Shown here in pieces: positions 12,290 to 22,043 of a stretch of 64,000 nt of DNA. The notes under the pieces were generated by a model. It ran no database searches, was not told the DNA's origin, and worked only from the letters and a program-made list of their open reading frames with translations. Position 1 is the first letter of the stretch. Each line of letters opens with the position of its first letter. Location: contig SCFE01000046.1 of NCBI GenBank assembly GCA_004352715.1, forward strand, positions 479,743-543,742, read 5' to 3'. The position numbers and the translations under genes are program-made. Source of the stretch: Hofstenia miamia (Eukaryota > Xenacoelomorpha > Acoela).

Positions 12290-14270
12290 TTTTTCTCGGA
12301 CGTTTCTTTTAGACACGATGGCTTGGTAATAAACGTAGTAGTAGTGAGGATAAGAGTCGGACTGGCTGGGTTATGGGGGCTGTGCCATTGTAAATAGCCT
12401 AGAAACCCCAATGTTTTGAAGCAACTACATGTCCATGCAAAAAAGTTTCTCATTTTTGAAATGGTTTTTTTGGAAAAATTTAATTATGCACATGACAACC
12501 TAACAAAATAAAGAACACATAATTAGGAGTACATCCACAGTTTTTTATACTCAGCAGATTTTAATACAAGTTTATCATAAACAGAAACATTGTCAATAGA
12601 GCACAAAAGCAAACTTTCCCGTAACTCATCTTTGAAAATTCACGCTCACAGGACACTACAGTACAATCTAAAGTAAGTGCAGTTCTTAGACATCGGTAGA
12701 GTTTATTGTAGCTTCTACAGTGAAAACGATAATTGGTGATCGGTATTAAAATGCAACCCATGTAATTGAAGCACTGTTCTCTGAAAAATACTGACAATGT
12801 TGATCTTTATCATAAATTAATGTTTTTTCAAATACTATGAAAGTTGATTCTCCAAGATGTTGATAGCGTTTTGCAAAATGAATCAGCTCTTGCATTAATT
12901 CCATTTCAGCAATTTCAGAAAGTGACGGAAGATATTGCATGGAAAATAACTGTGGTTCAATTAATTTGGGATAGTTACTCGGGTTCAGCTAGAACAATTC
13001 GGCTATAATTGCCAGTTTTTCTCATTGAATCTCATTGTAAGTCAGCCTCTATTATTGGAAGGTCTTCCAATCTATATTTTTCTTTAGGATCACTTGTTAT
13101 CGCTTTTCTGTTTTTTCACTAAAAAAGTCTTTCTTATAGCAGGCGGTTCTGGCAGACTCCTGCAATGAAATATCCAACTCCTTGTTAGAATTTCCATCAA
13201 TCAGGTCGTACAGTTCACTGCGAAATTTACTTGCTTCTGCATAAAACATATCATAATCTGAAAGATTCTTCAGAACAGTATTTTTCTCAATTTTAATAAG
13301 TTTGATTGGGTGGTTTAGATCTAAGTCATTTGTTTGGAGGTATTTCGTAACAGATCAAATTCTGCAGCAGTTTTTTTTAAAACAATAGCATTCAGAAGGA
13401 ATGAACATTTCATGTAGTTCGCGAGAAGAATATCACTAGCACGCTTGCTCGTAGCTGTACTCTGATTACATGTGCTAAGCTCCCACAGAGCACAATGCAG
13501 AATATGATAGCTCTTTGGCTCATCACAGATTCTAGAAATAGCTTTAAATGATGACGACCAGCGTATTTTCCCTAGCTTTACCAGTTTTTACCATTTATTT
13601 GGTCCAGAAGCCTCACTGTTAATCTACTTAATCCACACATCCATTCGTCTTGAGCCTTCATTGAAAAAGCTGCAGGTTTCTTGAAGTAATCCAATTAGAT
13701 TTCGTGGTGGTTAACAATTCCCCACACAAAGAAACCTTGTGATACAACATCTTTATAGTACTTTACTATCCCAGCATTAGTTGAAGTATTAGCAGATCCT
13801 CCATCAAGTGAGAGACCAATAAGTGATGTAATATCTAGCCTGAGACTCTCAAGTTCTTGATTAAGAAGTTTCCAAAGGCTTTCTCCTGTGTCATATGTAA
13901 TAACTTCAAAACCTAAGAGGTGCTCATAAACCTTGCCTTCAGTCTTGCAATTATGCTGAGTTGTCAACACTTCCATCCATCGTAATACCATATTTTCCAA
14001 TACATTCATATATAATTGCCTTTACTATTTTCTGGAAAGCAGAACACATTTGAATGAAAGGTAGATTGGCATGTAGATCGGAAGAGTAAAAATCGTTAAA
14101 TTCTCCACCAATAGCAACAATTGCACATTTTTAAAGTTGTAGATAAAAAGTCTATGCCCTGCAATAAAAAAGAAATATATTCTTTTTGTAAATTTTTGTT
14201 AAGGGGATAGTAAATGCAAGTAAATGTGTTATTAACATCCGAATTTTTATTGTGCAATAACACCCATTAA
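12290..14270 (-). pseudogene. hAT transposon remnant inserted in the LINE
   Basis: On the minus strand, 14009-13695 encodes a frame with DITSLIGLSLDGGSANTST and GFFVWGIVNHHEI. This matches the hAT core, where a D-G-A-S-N/A-like block precedes a V-H-x-x-H-like block. Much further on, 12797-12561 carries TALTLDCTVVSCEREFSKM, the conserved hAT dimerisation motif (T-L-P-V-S-x-A-S-x-E-R-S-F-S-K). The middle is broken by stops and frameshifts. The outer limits are approximate, set by where the flanking LINE stops; I did not find convincing terminal repeats or an 8-bp duplication. Confidence 0.65.
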
Positions 14271-14274
14271 CACT

Positions 14275-14528
14275 TTAAATTTGTCCAAATTTAGAATGAA
14301 GAGTTTTTTTGGAGATTAAAGCACTTTTGCAAAAGACATTAACACCTCCACCTTGTTTTTTGTTTGAACTTTGAGTTGATCTATTTTGTTGTATAGATAC
14401 ATATCTATCACCCACGTCTGAGCTGAGCCATGTTTCAGTTATAAGGGCAATGTCTGCTTTTTTGCACATAAGTCCGTTGATAGAATGAATGGCGCTTTGG
14501 TTTTTTGATTCGTCTACAATTATATACT
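14275..14528 (-). pseudogene. LINE endonuclease fragment, minus strand
   Basis: The minus-strand frame runs from the mariner edge through DESKNQSAIHSINGL and CKKADIALITETWLSSDVGD, then NKKQGGGVNVFCKS. The ITETWL box and the downstream G-G-G-V block are hallmarks of the APE-type endonuclease of CR1/Jockey LINEs. The frame is open right up to 14528, where the mariner inverted repeat begins. The N-terminal part of this endonuclease should therefore continue on the other side of the mariner; I did not recognise it there. Confidence 0.75.
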
Positions 14529-14603
14529 TGGGGTGACCAGAAAGTTCCCGGAATCATAAAAACATGAAAAATCCAAGAGCGTATTTTACTAATACAAACA
14601 ATA

Positions 14604-16408
14604 TCAAACAACATAGTTACCACAAGAAGTAATTACGAGTTTACAATGTTCATAAAGAGCCAAAAGTTCTTTGCGGTACTTCTCTTCTGACACGTGTCGT
14701 AGCTCCTGCACCGAACGTTGAAGCACCTCTTGGCCATCGGAAAAACGTTGTCCTCGAAACGAATTTTTCAAATGCTTGAACACCCACAGGTCACATTGGT
14801 TCATATCTGGGCTGTATGCACTTTGTCGGATGAGAGTGACACCTCGTCTGTCAAAGAATTCCTTTGTCTGTTTTGAAGTGTGTGGACGAGCGTTGTCGTG
14901 TTGCCACAACAATTCCTTCAACAGTTTGGGGTGTTGCCGTACATGTCGCCATTTTTCTCCAGTTGACCGGACATAATCAATATAACGTTCAGAAGTCACT
15001 GTTTCTCCCGGAGAACAGACGTCAGCGCTTATCTTCCCATCACCAGTGAAGGCCAGTAACAATAAGGTCTTTCTGTTTGTTAACTTTGGTCGGACGACAG
15101 TGAGTTTGGGTTGTTCAGGTCTACGCCAAGCCATGTTCTGTTGCTTTGTAGGAGCTGTTTCAAACAAAAACCAACTCTCATCCTCGGTTGCCCAGTGGTG
15201 TAACAAGTAATCCAAGGAATGATTATCAAATAAGGCGACGAAGTTGGTAGCACATGCTAACCTGTCAAGTTTGTTTGCCGCAGAGAGATGATGAGGGACC
15301 CAAGTTGAGCAGATTTTTTTCAAACCCAGGTGTTGAGTTAAGATAACTCTGATAGATTCTCGGGGCAGATTGGTAGCCTCACTCAACATTCGAATAGATT
15401 GCCTTGGTTGTTCTTCTAACATTGATCGCAAAAGCTCGATATTGTCTGGAGTTGAAGATGTTGATGGCCTTCCGATTCTTGGTTCATCATCAAACGATTC
15501 CTTTCCCTCTTTAAATCGTTTATACCAGTCGAACACAGTTGATTGTGATGGAATATTTAGATTTGTTTCTTGCAGTTGTTTGTAGATTACACTTGGTGTG
15601 CGCCCACGTTTCATCTCGATAAAAATGTAGGCACGGAAATGCTGCTTCTNTGCCACAACAATTCCTTCAACAGTTTGGGGTGTTGCCGTACATGTCGCCA
15701 TTTTTCTCCAGTTGACCGGACATAATCAATATAACGTTCAGAAGTTACTGTTTCTCCCGGAGAACAGGCGTCAGCGCTTATCTTCCCATCACCATTCAAG
15801 GCCAGTAACAATAAGGTCTTTCTGTTTGTTAACTTTGGTCGGACGACAGTGAGTTTGGGTTGTTCAGGTCTACGCCAAGCCATGTTCTGTTGCTTTGTAG
15901 GAGCTGTTTCAAACAAAAACCAACTCTCATCCTCGGTTGCCCAGTGGTGTAACAAGTAATCCAAGGAATGATTATCAAATAAGGCGACGAAGTTGGTAGC
16001 ACATGCTAACCTGTCAAGTTTGTTTGCCGCAGAGAGATGATGAGGGACCCAAGTTGAGCAGATTTTTTTCAAACCCAGGTGTTGAGTTAAGATAACTCTG
16101 ATAGATTCTCGGGGCAGATTGGTAGCCTCACTCAACATTCGAATAGATTGCCTTGGTTGTTCTTCTAACATTGATCGCAAAAGCTCGATATTGTCTGGAG
16201 TTGAAGATGTTGATGGCCTTCCGATTCTTGGTTCATCATCAAGTGATTCCTTTCCCTCTTTAAATCGTTTATACCAGTCGAACACAGTTGATTGTGATGG
16301 AATATTTAGATTTGTTTCTTGCAGTTGTTTGTAGATTACACTTGGTGTGCGCCCACGTTTCATCTCGATAAAAATGTAGGCACGGAAATGCTGCTTCTCT
16401 AAATCCAT
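14604..16408 (-). CDS. mariner transposase (DD34D), split by assembly artefact
   Basis: This enzyme cuts and pastes the element at its inverted repeats. Reading from ATG at 16408 and continuing through the second copy of the duplicated block, then into 14901-14604, gives an unbroken frame of about 351 residues, normal for mariner. An HTH region (MKRGRTPSVIYKQL and WYKRFKEG) leads into RIGRPSTSS and WVPHHLS. The acidic triad is then visible: D in ATEDESWF (about 160), D in WQHDNARPH (about 255) and D in NQCDLWVF (about 290), with 34 residues between the last two. The YSPD box reads YSPDMNQCDLW. The two copies differ at about six bases (three residue changes seen), so they may be alleles or two genomic copies. 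Possibly still functional. Confidence 0.88.
14902..16398 (-). repeat. 748-bp duplicated block across a single N (mariner)
   Basis: 14902-15649 and 15651-16398 align end to end with about six substitutions. The N at 15650 lies at the joint and the duplicated block has no boundary features of its own. Unmerged haplotypes or misjoined mariner copies are the likely cause. Confidence 0.8.
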
Positions 16409-16611
16409 TAGATAATGATAATACGCGGTGCAGTGACAATTTGTCTCAAATGTAAAATGGCTCGACAGTTAACAATGAATAATTACCTACAACTACATTT
16501 TGATTGGTCTATTTTCCAAACAGTATTGCACCATAAAAAATACTAATTATGCATGCGCGCACGTAATTAAAATAACACATAGCTTATTCCGGGAACTTTC
16601 TGGTCACCCCA

Positions 16612-18381
16612 TAAACAAATATATTGGGGAAACTGAAATGCACTTTTCTCCATTTACAATTTAATATCTCATTATCGTAGAAAGAATGGCATATGTCAAT
16701 ATAAAATTACGTGAAAAATAAGTAATTCCCTAAAGTTTGTCATCAGCACTAAAACTAATCATGTATGAACACTCCAATCGACCAGAAGGAATTACTATTC
16801 CAATATTACTTTATGAGCAGAATGAGATTTTGCAACTTACCCTCCTTCAAAACCAGTTATTAATATACAATTAAAGACCATGCAATGCGAATTCTTGAAG
16901 AAGTTATTCCCCGTCTATTCGAATGTGTTTCTTGTGTGAACATTTCCCTTCATCATATCCGAAGTACTGAAATATGATTCTTGAAGAGATGGGGTGTCGA
17001 TGTATCGTGAAACAAATTAAATTGAATGCAAGCAGCATTAAACAGTTTATGAAATTGTATTTTTAGTTTTATCTATATATAATTAGTTACAATATGTGAC
17101 ATGAAAAATGATCTCTCTTTAGAGTTTATAATACTTTGTTGTCCTTCTGGGCCATCTTCATCAAAACTTCTTTCCTTTGATTTTCGTGGGATAATCAAAT
17201 TGCTTTTCCCATATTTATTATTCTCTAAGAACCTTGAGATGTTTACATAGCCTTTTCATTAATCCAATGTTTGATCTTAAATTTATTTTTATACGTGAAA
17301 ATTCAAGGTAAAATGATAATTGTTTGTTAAAACTTCCCAAACCGCTATACATGACATTTTTGTTTTTTGTTCTTTTACATTTAATGTGTAAACATAGTTC
17401 TATTTTCTAAAAGTATATGTGAACTATGCTTTTTTATAATCTGGTAATTGATTATCCTATAAAAGTTGATAATGTGAAAAAGAAAATTGACTTTTTTATA
17501 ATTTATTGACTGATAAAAGTAAATGCTTTGAACGATATAAAGAATCGGATCTCAAACCAATAACCCCAATTATTAAAACTGAAATATTTCAACTTCAAAT
17601 TTAACTAAAAATTGTACTTCAACGAAAAGAAGCTGATAAAAATGAATTGTCTGGAAACATACAATATGAGTCCAATTTTCTAATTTACGACTTCTTCGTC
17701 TATTATATCTTACAGCGCCTTTTTATCTTTGAAACTCATTTTTATTTATAATACTTAAAATAAATGTGAAGAGGTCCAACTTTTTTAACTGCTAGTAATT
17801 GTTTTACACATGAATTCATTTGGGGCACAGTTATGAAATTATTTATTCCTGAAATGGATTTATAAGCATTCTTGCTTTTATCATATTATTTTCGATTGCT
17901 CTGCACATTCTCTCTGAAGCGGAAGCGTTCACTTTTAAACATTTATTTGGCGGGAATTCTATAATTTATTTAAATTTATGTTTTTATTTCTATTGAACCT
18001 AATATAATATGAGAATTCTGAAGAAGTTTTCAATAAAATTATCTGAGCAATACAAACTATAGTAGATAAACTGCATAAATTTAGATTGTGCTGCAAATGA
18101 GATTTCTTTGGGATTTACCGGTTCCAGTCTCTTGAACTAGGACACGGGACTAGATATTGTAGTGCTACTGGGACCACGGATTTCATTTTTTTTTGTAAAT
18201 TTATGCAAAATAGAAGTTATAGCATAGAATTACATGTGAATATGTATAAAAAATTGAGAATTCTTTAATAGACACTCATATTTTTCTGTACTACTGTAAA
18301 AATATGGTCTACATAGCATACTTTAAATCAAGTTTTCTCGTGACTTGCTTAACCGATTCACTCCTTTGTCAAAATTTAATG
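16612..18381. other. Non-coding intronic DNA
   Basis: AT-rich, without recognisable repeats or coding motifs apart from short chance frames. One frame near 16890-16960 has ordinary-looking codon usage but no family I know. Confidence 0.4.
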
Positions 18382-18704
18382 CACACATTCATTTCCAAAA
18401 TTTTAATGTTCTCTGAAGGGATTCAACCCCGCCCCCCCATTTCAAAAATGTAATGTCCCCTGTAGGTGTCTACTATGCATTTATAATATTCGGCTCAGGT
18501 CATCTCCATTAGACTTTTCCTCAAAGGTCATAAATCGCCTTCTTAAATTCCGAAATTGAACCCAGATGAATTTCACCCCTCCCACCGAGAACCCCTGCTT
18601 TAAATGTTATTTTGATTACTTCTTTTTCAAGATTATTAACTAAAAACCGAATCAATAGATATGAAAACTCCGTTTGATTACTGATTTAAAATAATTAATT
18701 TTAG

Positions 18705-18910
18705 GTCGCGGTCATCTCGTGAAGTATTCGATTGTAGCTTGGTCATTACTAAGTCGTATTTTTGTCCTGGGCCAACATATTATTTCTTTGTATTGTTTGG
18801 CCTACAACAACTTATCACGTCATGCTCATGGCATTGAATTCACAGAAAAGAGACCAATAGACGATATCGTTTCTATTTTTACTTCGGATCTGACATCTTT
18901 ATTTCTCAGT
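18705..18910 (+). CDS. NEPRO-like protein, third recognised exon
   Basis: The acceptor ends AATTAATTTTAG and the donor is CTCAGT|GTAAGG. The exon enters in phase 1, fitting the exit phase of 9923, and leaves in phase 0. It encodes RGHLVKYSIVAWSLLSRIFV, then LGQHIISLYCLAYNNL and a hydrophilic tail. The signature G-H/x-F/L-I/V, six to eight hydrophobics, L-L/V-S-R-I/L, then V-L and a helix with Y-x-x-L is the most recognisable part of NEPRO-family proteins and is the main basis for the family call. The tail (EKRPIDDIVSIFTSDLTSLF) is less conserved. The same exon appears again at 19847-20052 through the assembly duplication. Confidence 0.65.
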
Positions 18911-19846
18911 GTAAGGCTTATTTAATATTTTTTCCCAGGACATTTTCATTATCTACAGTACAGGAAAAAAGAATTGAGACAGTTTCTCAATTTGCAAAAA
19001 AATCTAGGTTTCACAGAAATAGCTTTAATGAAGCGATCAGTAACAAAACAGTATTACCAGTAATGTGAATAAATTTTTATTCTAAAAAAAGGTAGAAGTA
19101 GTTATTTTGCAATTTTAATTTTTTTATAATACAGAAAGCTGGAAAAAAGAACTGAGACAACCAATAAAATCAAAATGTAAGGCACATATGGTAAACAAAC
19201 CGCTTGAAAGGATTAGTAACGAGTAGGGTAGCCATTGGCGCGGATTACTCCAGAAACCCGGGAAGACATACTGCCGTACAGTTTTATGACTCATCCAGAC
19301 TTAATGGATATCTTGCGGCCCACGATTCTTCAACTCCGGCCAAATGTGGACAATTATATTTAGATCAGGGGACTGGGCCAGTAGTGAATGGTCGGCATTT
19401 GGTTCTCCTCAAGAAAAATCTTAGTGAGATTAGCCCGATGAGCCGGGGCACCGTCATGCTGAAATATTTCACTGTCTTTCATCACAGGGGGAGGTAGCGA
19501 TCGAGAATTGCAACGTACAGACNCACACATTCATTTCCAAAATTTTAATGTTCTCTGAAGGGATTCAACCCCGCCCCCCCATTTCAAAAATGTAATGTCC
19601 CCTGTAGGTGTCTACTATGCATTTATAATATTCGGCTCAGGTCATCTCCATTAGACTTTTCCTCAAAGGTCATAAATCGCCTTCTTAAATTCCGAAATTG
19701 AACCCAGATGAATTTCACCCCTCCCACCGAGAACCCCTGCTTTAAATGTTATTTTGATTACTTCTTTTTCAAGATTATTAACTAAAAACCGAATCAATAG
19801 ATATGAAAACTCCGTTTGATTACTGATTTAAAATAATTAATTTTAG

Positions 19847-20052
19847 GTCGCGGTCATCTCGTGAAGTATTCGATTGTAGCTTGGTCATTACTAAGTCGTA
19901 TTTTTGTCCTGGGCCAACATATTATTTCTTTGTATTGTTTGGCCTACAACAACTTATCACGTCATGCTCATGGCATTGAATTCACAGAAAAGAGACCAAT
20001 AGACGATATCGTTTCTATTTTTACTTCGGATCTGACATCTTTATTTCTCAGT
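19847..20052 (+). CDS. Duplicate of the NEPRO-like third exon (assembly copy)
   Basis: Same sequence as 18705-18910 including both splice sites. It lies in the second half of the block repeated around the N at 19523. I treat it as an artefact; if real, the gene would carry two identical exons, and the phases (1 in, 0 out) would not let them be spliced together in frame. Confidence 0.6.
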
Positions 20053-20329
20053 GTAAGGCTTATTTAATATTTTTTCCCAGGACATTTTCATTATCTACAG
20101 TACAGGAAAAAAGAATTGAGACAGTTTCTCAATTTGCAAAAAAATCTAGGTTTCACAGAAATAGCTTTAATGAAGCGATCAGTAACAAAACAGTATTACC
20201 AGTAATGTGAATAAATTTTTATTCTAAAAAAAGGTAGAAGTAGTTATTTTGCAATTTTAATTTTTTTATAATACAGAAAGCTGGAAAAAAGAACTGAGAC
20301 AACCAATAAAATCAAAATGTAAGGCACAT

Positions 20330-21240
20330 ATGGTAAACAAACCGCTTGAAAGGATTAGTAACGAGTAGGGTAGCCATTGGCGCGGATTACTCCAGAAACC
20401 CGGGAAGACATACTGCCGTACAGTTTTATGACTCATCCAGACTTAATGGATATCTTGCGGCCCACGATTCTTCAACTCCGGCCAAATGTGGACAATTATA
20501 TTTAGATCAGGGGACTGGGCCAGTAGTGAATGGTCGGCATTTGGTTCTCCTCAAGAAAAATCTTAGTGAGATTAGCCCGATGAGCCGGGGCACCGTCATG
20601 CTGAAATATTTCACTGTCTTTCATCACAGGGGGAGGTAGCGATCGTGAATTGCAACGTACAGACTGCTGTTGAGGTTGCCATCAACGTTGAACAACTTAC
20701 TCTCACCAGAGCTCCAGACAGCACCCCATACGATATGGAACCACCTCCAAATTTGATAGTTTTTGCAGTATATCTGGGGGATTCTCGATTGCATGCTCCA
20801 GATAGACGCCTATGTGACTCTATCTTGCATTCGTCAGAAAATATAGCCTTTTGCCAGTCGATCAGCAATTGAACTGTACTTTTCGACACCAATTCAGTCG
20901 AGCAAGTCTTTGCCTATTTGAAAACAAGGGTTTCCGGGCAGCTATTTAACCACGCAAGGCGTATCTGTTAAGGATGTTGTGGGCTATATTGCCCACTGGC
21001 AATGGAGCTCTTTGGAGATAAGTTTTGGGTTAGCATTTAAGATTCTTACCAACCTCCGAGAGTCCTTCTCACTGACTTTTCGTGGAGGTCCGGTTTTTTA
21101 GTGTTCAATGGTCTTCCCTTCATCAAAGCCATTAACAATGCGGCCGACAATGCCGCGGGGGACATTCACGAGGTGGTGGATCTGAACAATGCTAATGCCT
21201 TCTGCATGTTTCTCAAATACGAGTTTCTTGATAGCAAAAG
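20330..21240 (-). pseudogene. Tc1 transposase, decayed
   Basis: On the minus strand the N-terminal HTH region is seen at 21240-21010 (KHAEGISIVQIHHLVNVPRG, then GPPRKVSEKDSRRLVRIL). The catalytic domain follows: IFSDECKIE holds the first Asp (about 20835), then KFGGGSISYGVLSG. FQHDGAPAHRA holds the second Asp (about 20600), and a frame-shifted SPDLNIIVHIWPELKN block follows (about 20500). In Tc1 the third acidic residue is the Glu of N-P-I-E-N/H-L-W; here that position is Val. There are also stops and at least two frameshifts, so it is inactive. Part of the C-terminus is repeated at 19200-19500 by the assembly duplication. Confidence 0.8.
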
Positions 21241-21845
21241 ATGTAAGACATTGTTAAATAGAATGAAAAATAAGAATTAAACACATCATAGAGAAACTCC
21301 GTTAGTAGCCGCTAGTAAAGAAATACATGTAAAATTAAGCCAATGTAAACCCATAGCTGTCTCATTACTTATTTCCAGGCTTTGCGTGGTGTCCGAAAAA
21401 TCAAAGCGGTAGCATGCTTGATTAAGTGTGTGAATGGGCCAAACTGTCAATCATATTAAAATGCGTCAACACGTATTAAATGTACAAAGGATGACACCGG
21501 TTTTGTTTCTTGATGACGCCCACGATAGAGTTTAATGTTTTGATCAGTACTGTCTCATTACTTATTTCCAGTGCTGTATTTTGAAAGCTGTTTTATATCT
21601 TTGTGTTTATTAAAGATCAAGAGCTCCAAATCAAATACCATGAAATCTTGGAACGTTCATGTGGATAAAACGCCAATTTAAAAATCTGAACATTATATAT
21701 ATACTTAATATATTTAATTTTTAAATCAATATTTCGATGCATAGATGTCAATAGAGTTTTTGTAGGTTAGATAAAAAATATCTAATCGAATTTTGAATTA
21801 AGTGTATTTATGACAAATATCAATGTTCTCATCAGTTTAGTTTAG

Positions 21846-22043
21846 ATAGACGAAGTTCAGGATTTAATCAAGACCAAAACCCTACATTTACCAGAAAAAC
21901 TCATGTTTCTTTCAGATGAGCATTCCTCAACTACACATCAGTCTAATATAAATAGAGACTATGAAATACCACATTCTAAGGATGATGAATCAATTGATTT
22001 TGGTGAGATCGTTTCAGAAAAAGAATTATTGTCATTGAAATAA
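21846..22043 (+). CDS. NEPRO-like protein, probable last exon
   Basis: After an acceptor ending CAGTTTAGTTTAG the frame is open for 65 codons to TAA at 22041, in phase 0, as the preceding donor requires. It begins IDEVQDLIKTKTLHLPEK and ends KDDESIDFGEIVSEKELLSL plus K. An acidic, Asp-Asp-rich C-terminal end with D-D-x-x-I-D-F resembles the conserved C-terminal tail of NEPRO proteins (D-D-I-D-D-I-F type). The stop codon is embedded in AATAAA (22039-22044). If that is the polyadenylation signal, the 3' UTR would be only about 20-30 nt. The exon call rests on phase, length and the acidic tail, not on strong similarity. Confidence 0.5.
   Translation: MDEVQDLIKTKTLHLPEKLMFLSDEHSSTTHQSNINRDYEIPHSKDDESIDFGEIVSEKELLSLK

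Larger units (their letters stand above)
14530..16610 (-). mobile_element. mariner transposon with 25-bp terminal inverted repeats
   Basis: The left end (14530-14554, GGGGTGACCAGAAAG...) and right end (16586-16610) are exact reverse complements over 25 bp. TA dinucleotides lie within a few bases of each end, but not in a clean duplicated arrangement. As assembled it spans 2.08 kb, but 748 bp are present twice around a single N at 15650. Collapsing them gives about 1.33 kb, the usual mariner size. It interrupts a LINE endonuclease frame. Confidence 0.9.
9924..18704 (+). other. Large transposon-filled intron of the NEPRO-like gene
   Basis: About 8.8 kb as assembled, roughly 8 kb if the false duplications are removed. 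It contains a plus-strand hAT fragment, a minus-strand LINE interrupted by a hAT element and by a mariner, and non-coding DNA. The interior elements are listed separately. Confidence 0.5.
18382..20664 (+). repeat. 1141-bp tandem duplication across a single N
   Basis: 18382-19522 and 19524-20664 are the same but for one base near the end, with N at 19523. The unit contains a complete NEPRO-like exon and the left part of the Tc1 element. The Tc1 right half exists only once, which supports a false duplication. Confidence 0.85.
18956..21576 (-). mobile_element. Tc1-type transposon with paired (IR/DR-like) terminal repeats
   Basis: The outer left end CAGTACAGGAAAAAAG (18956, repeated at 20098) and outer right end TTTCCAGTGCTG (to 21576) are imperfect inverted repeats, about 25 of 30 matching with the flanks, each bordered by TA. 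A second, inner pair lies about 180 bp inward on the left (19134-19160, again 20276-20302) and about 190 bp inward on the right (21358-21385). All four carry a GGAAA-x-AAG-x-A-x-TGAGACA core. This is the arrangement called IR/DR in Tc1 elements such as Sleeping Beauty. Without the false duplication the element is 20098-21576, 1479 bp. Confidence 0.85.

Noticed and set aside
15370-16334. 71-residue plus-strand frames within the mariner
   Set aside because: They are shadows of the transposase HTH region on the other strand.
19204-20639. Two identical 97-residue plus-strand frames
   Set aside because: They are antisense to the Tc1 transposase C-terminus, which explains the sequence; the repetition is the assembly duplicate.
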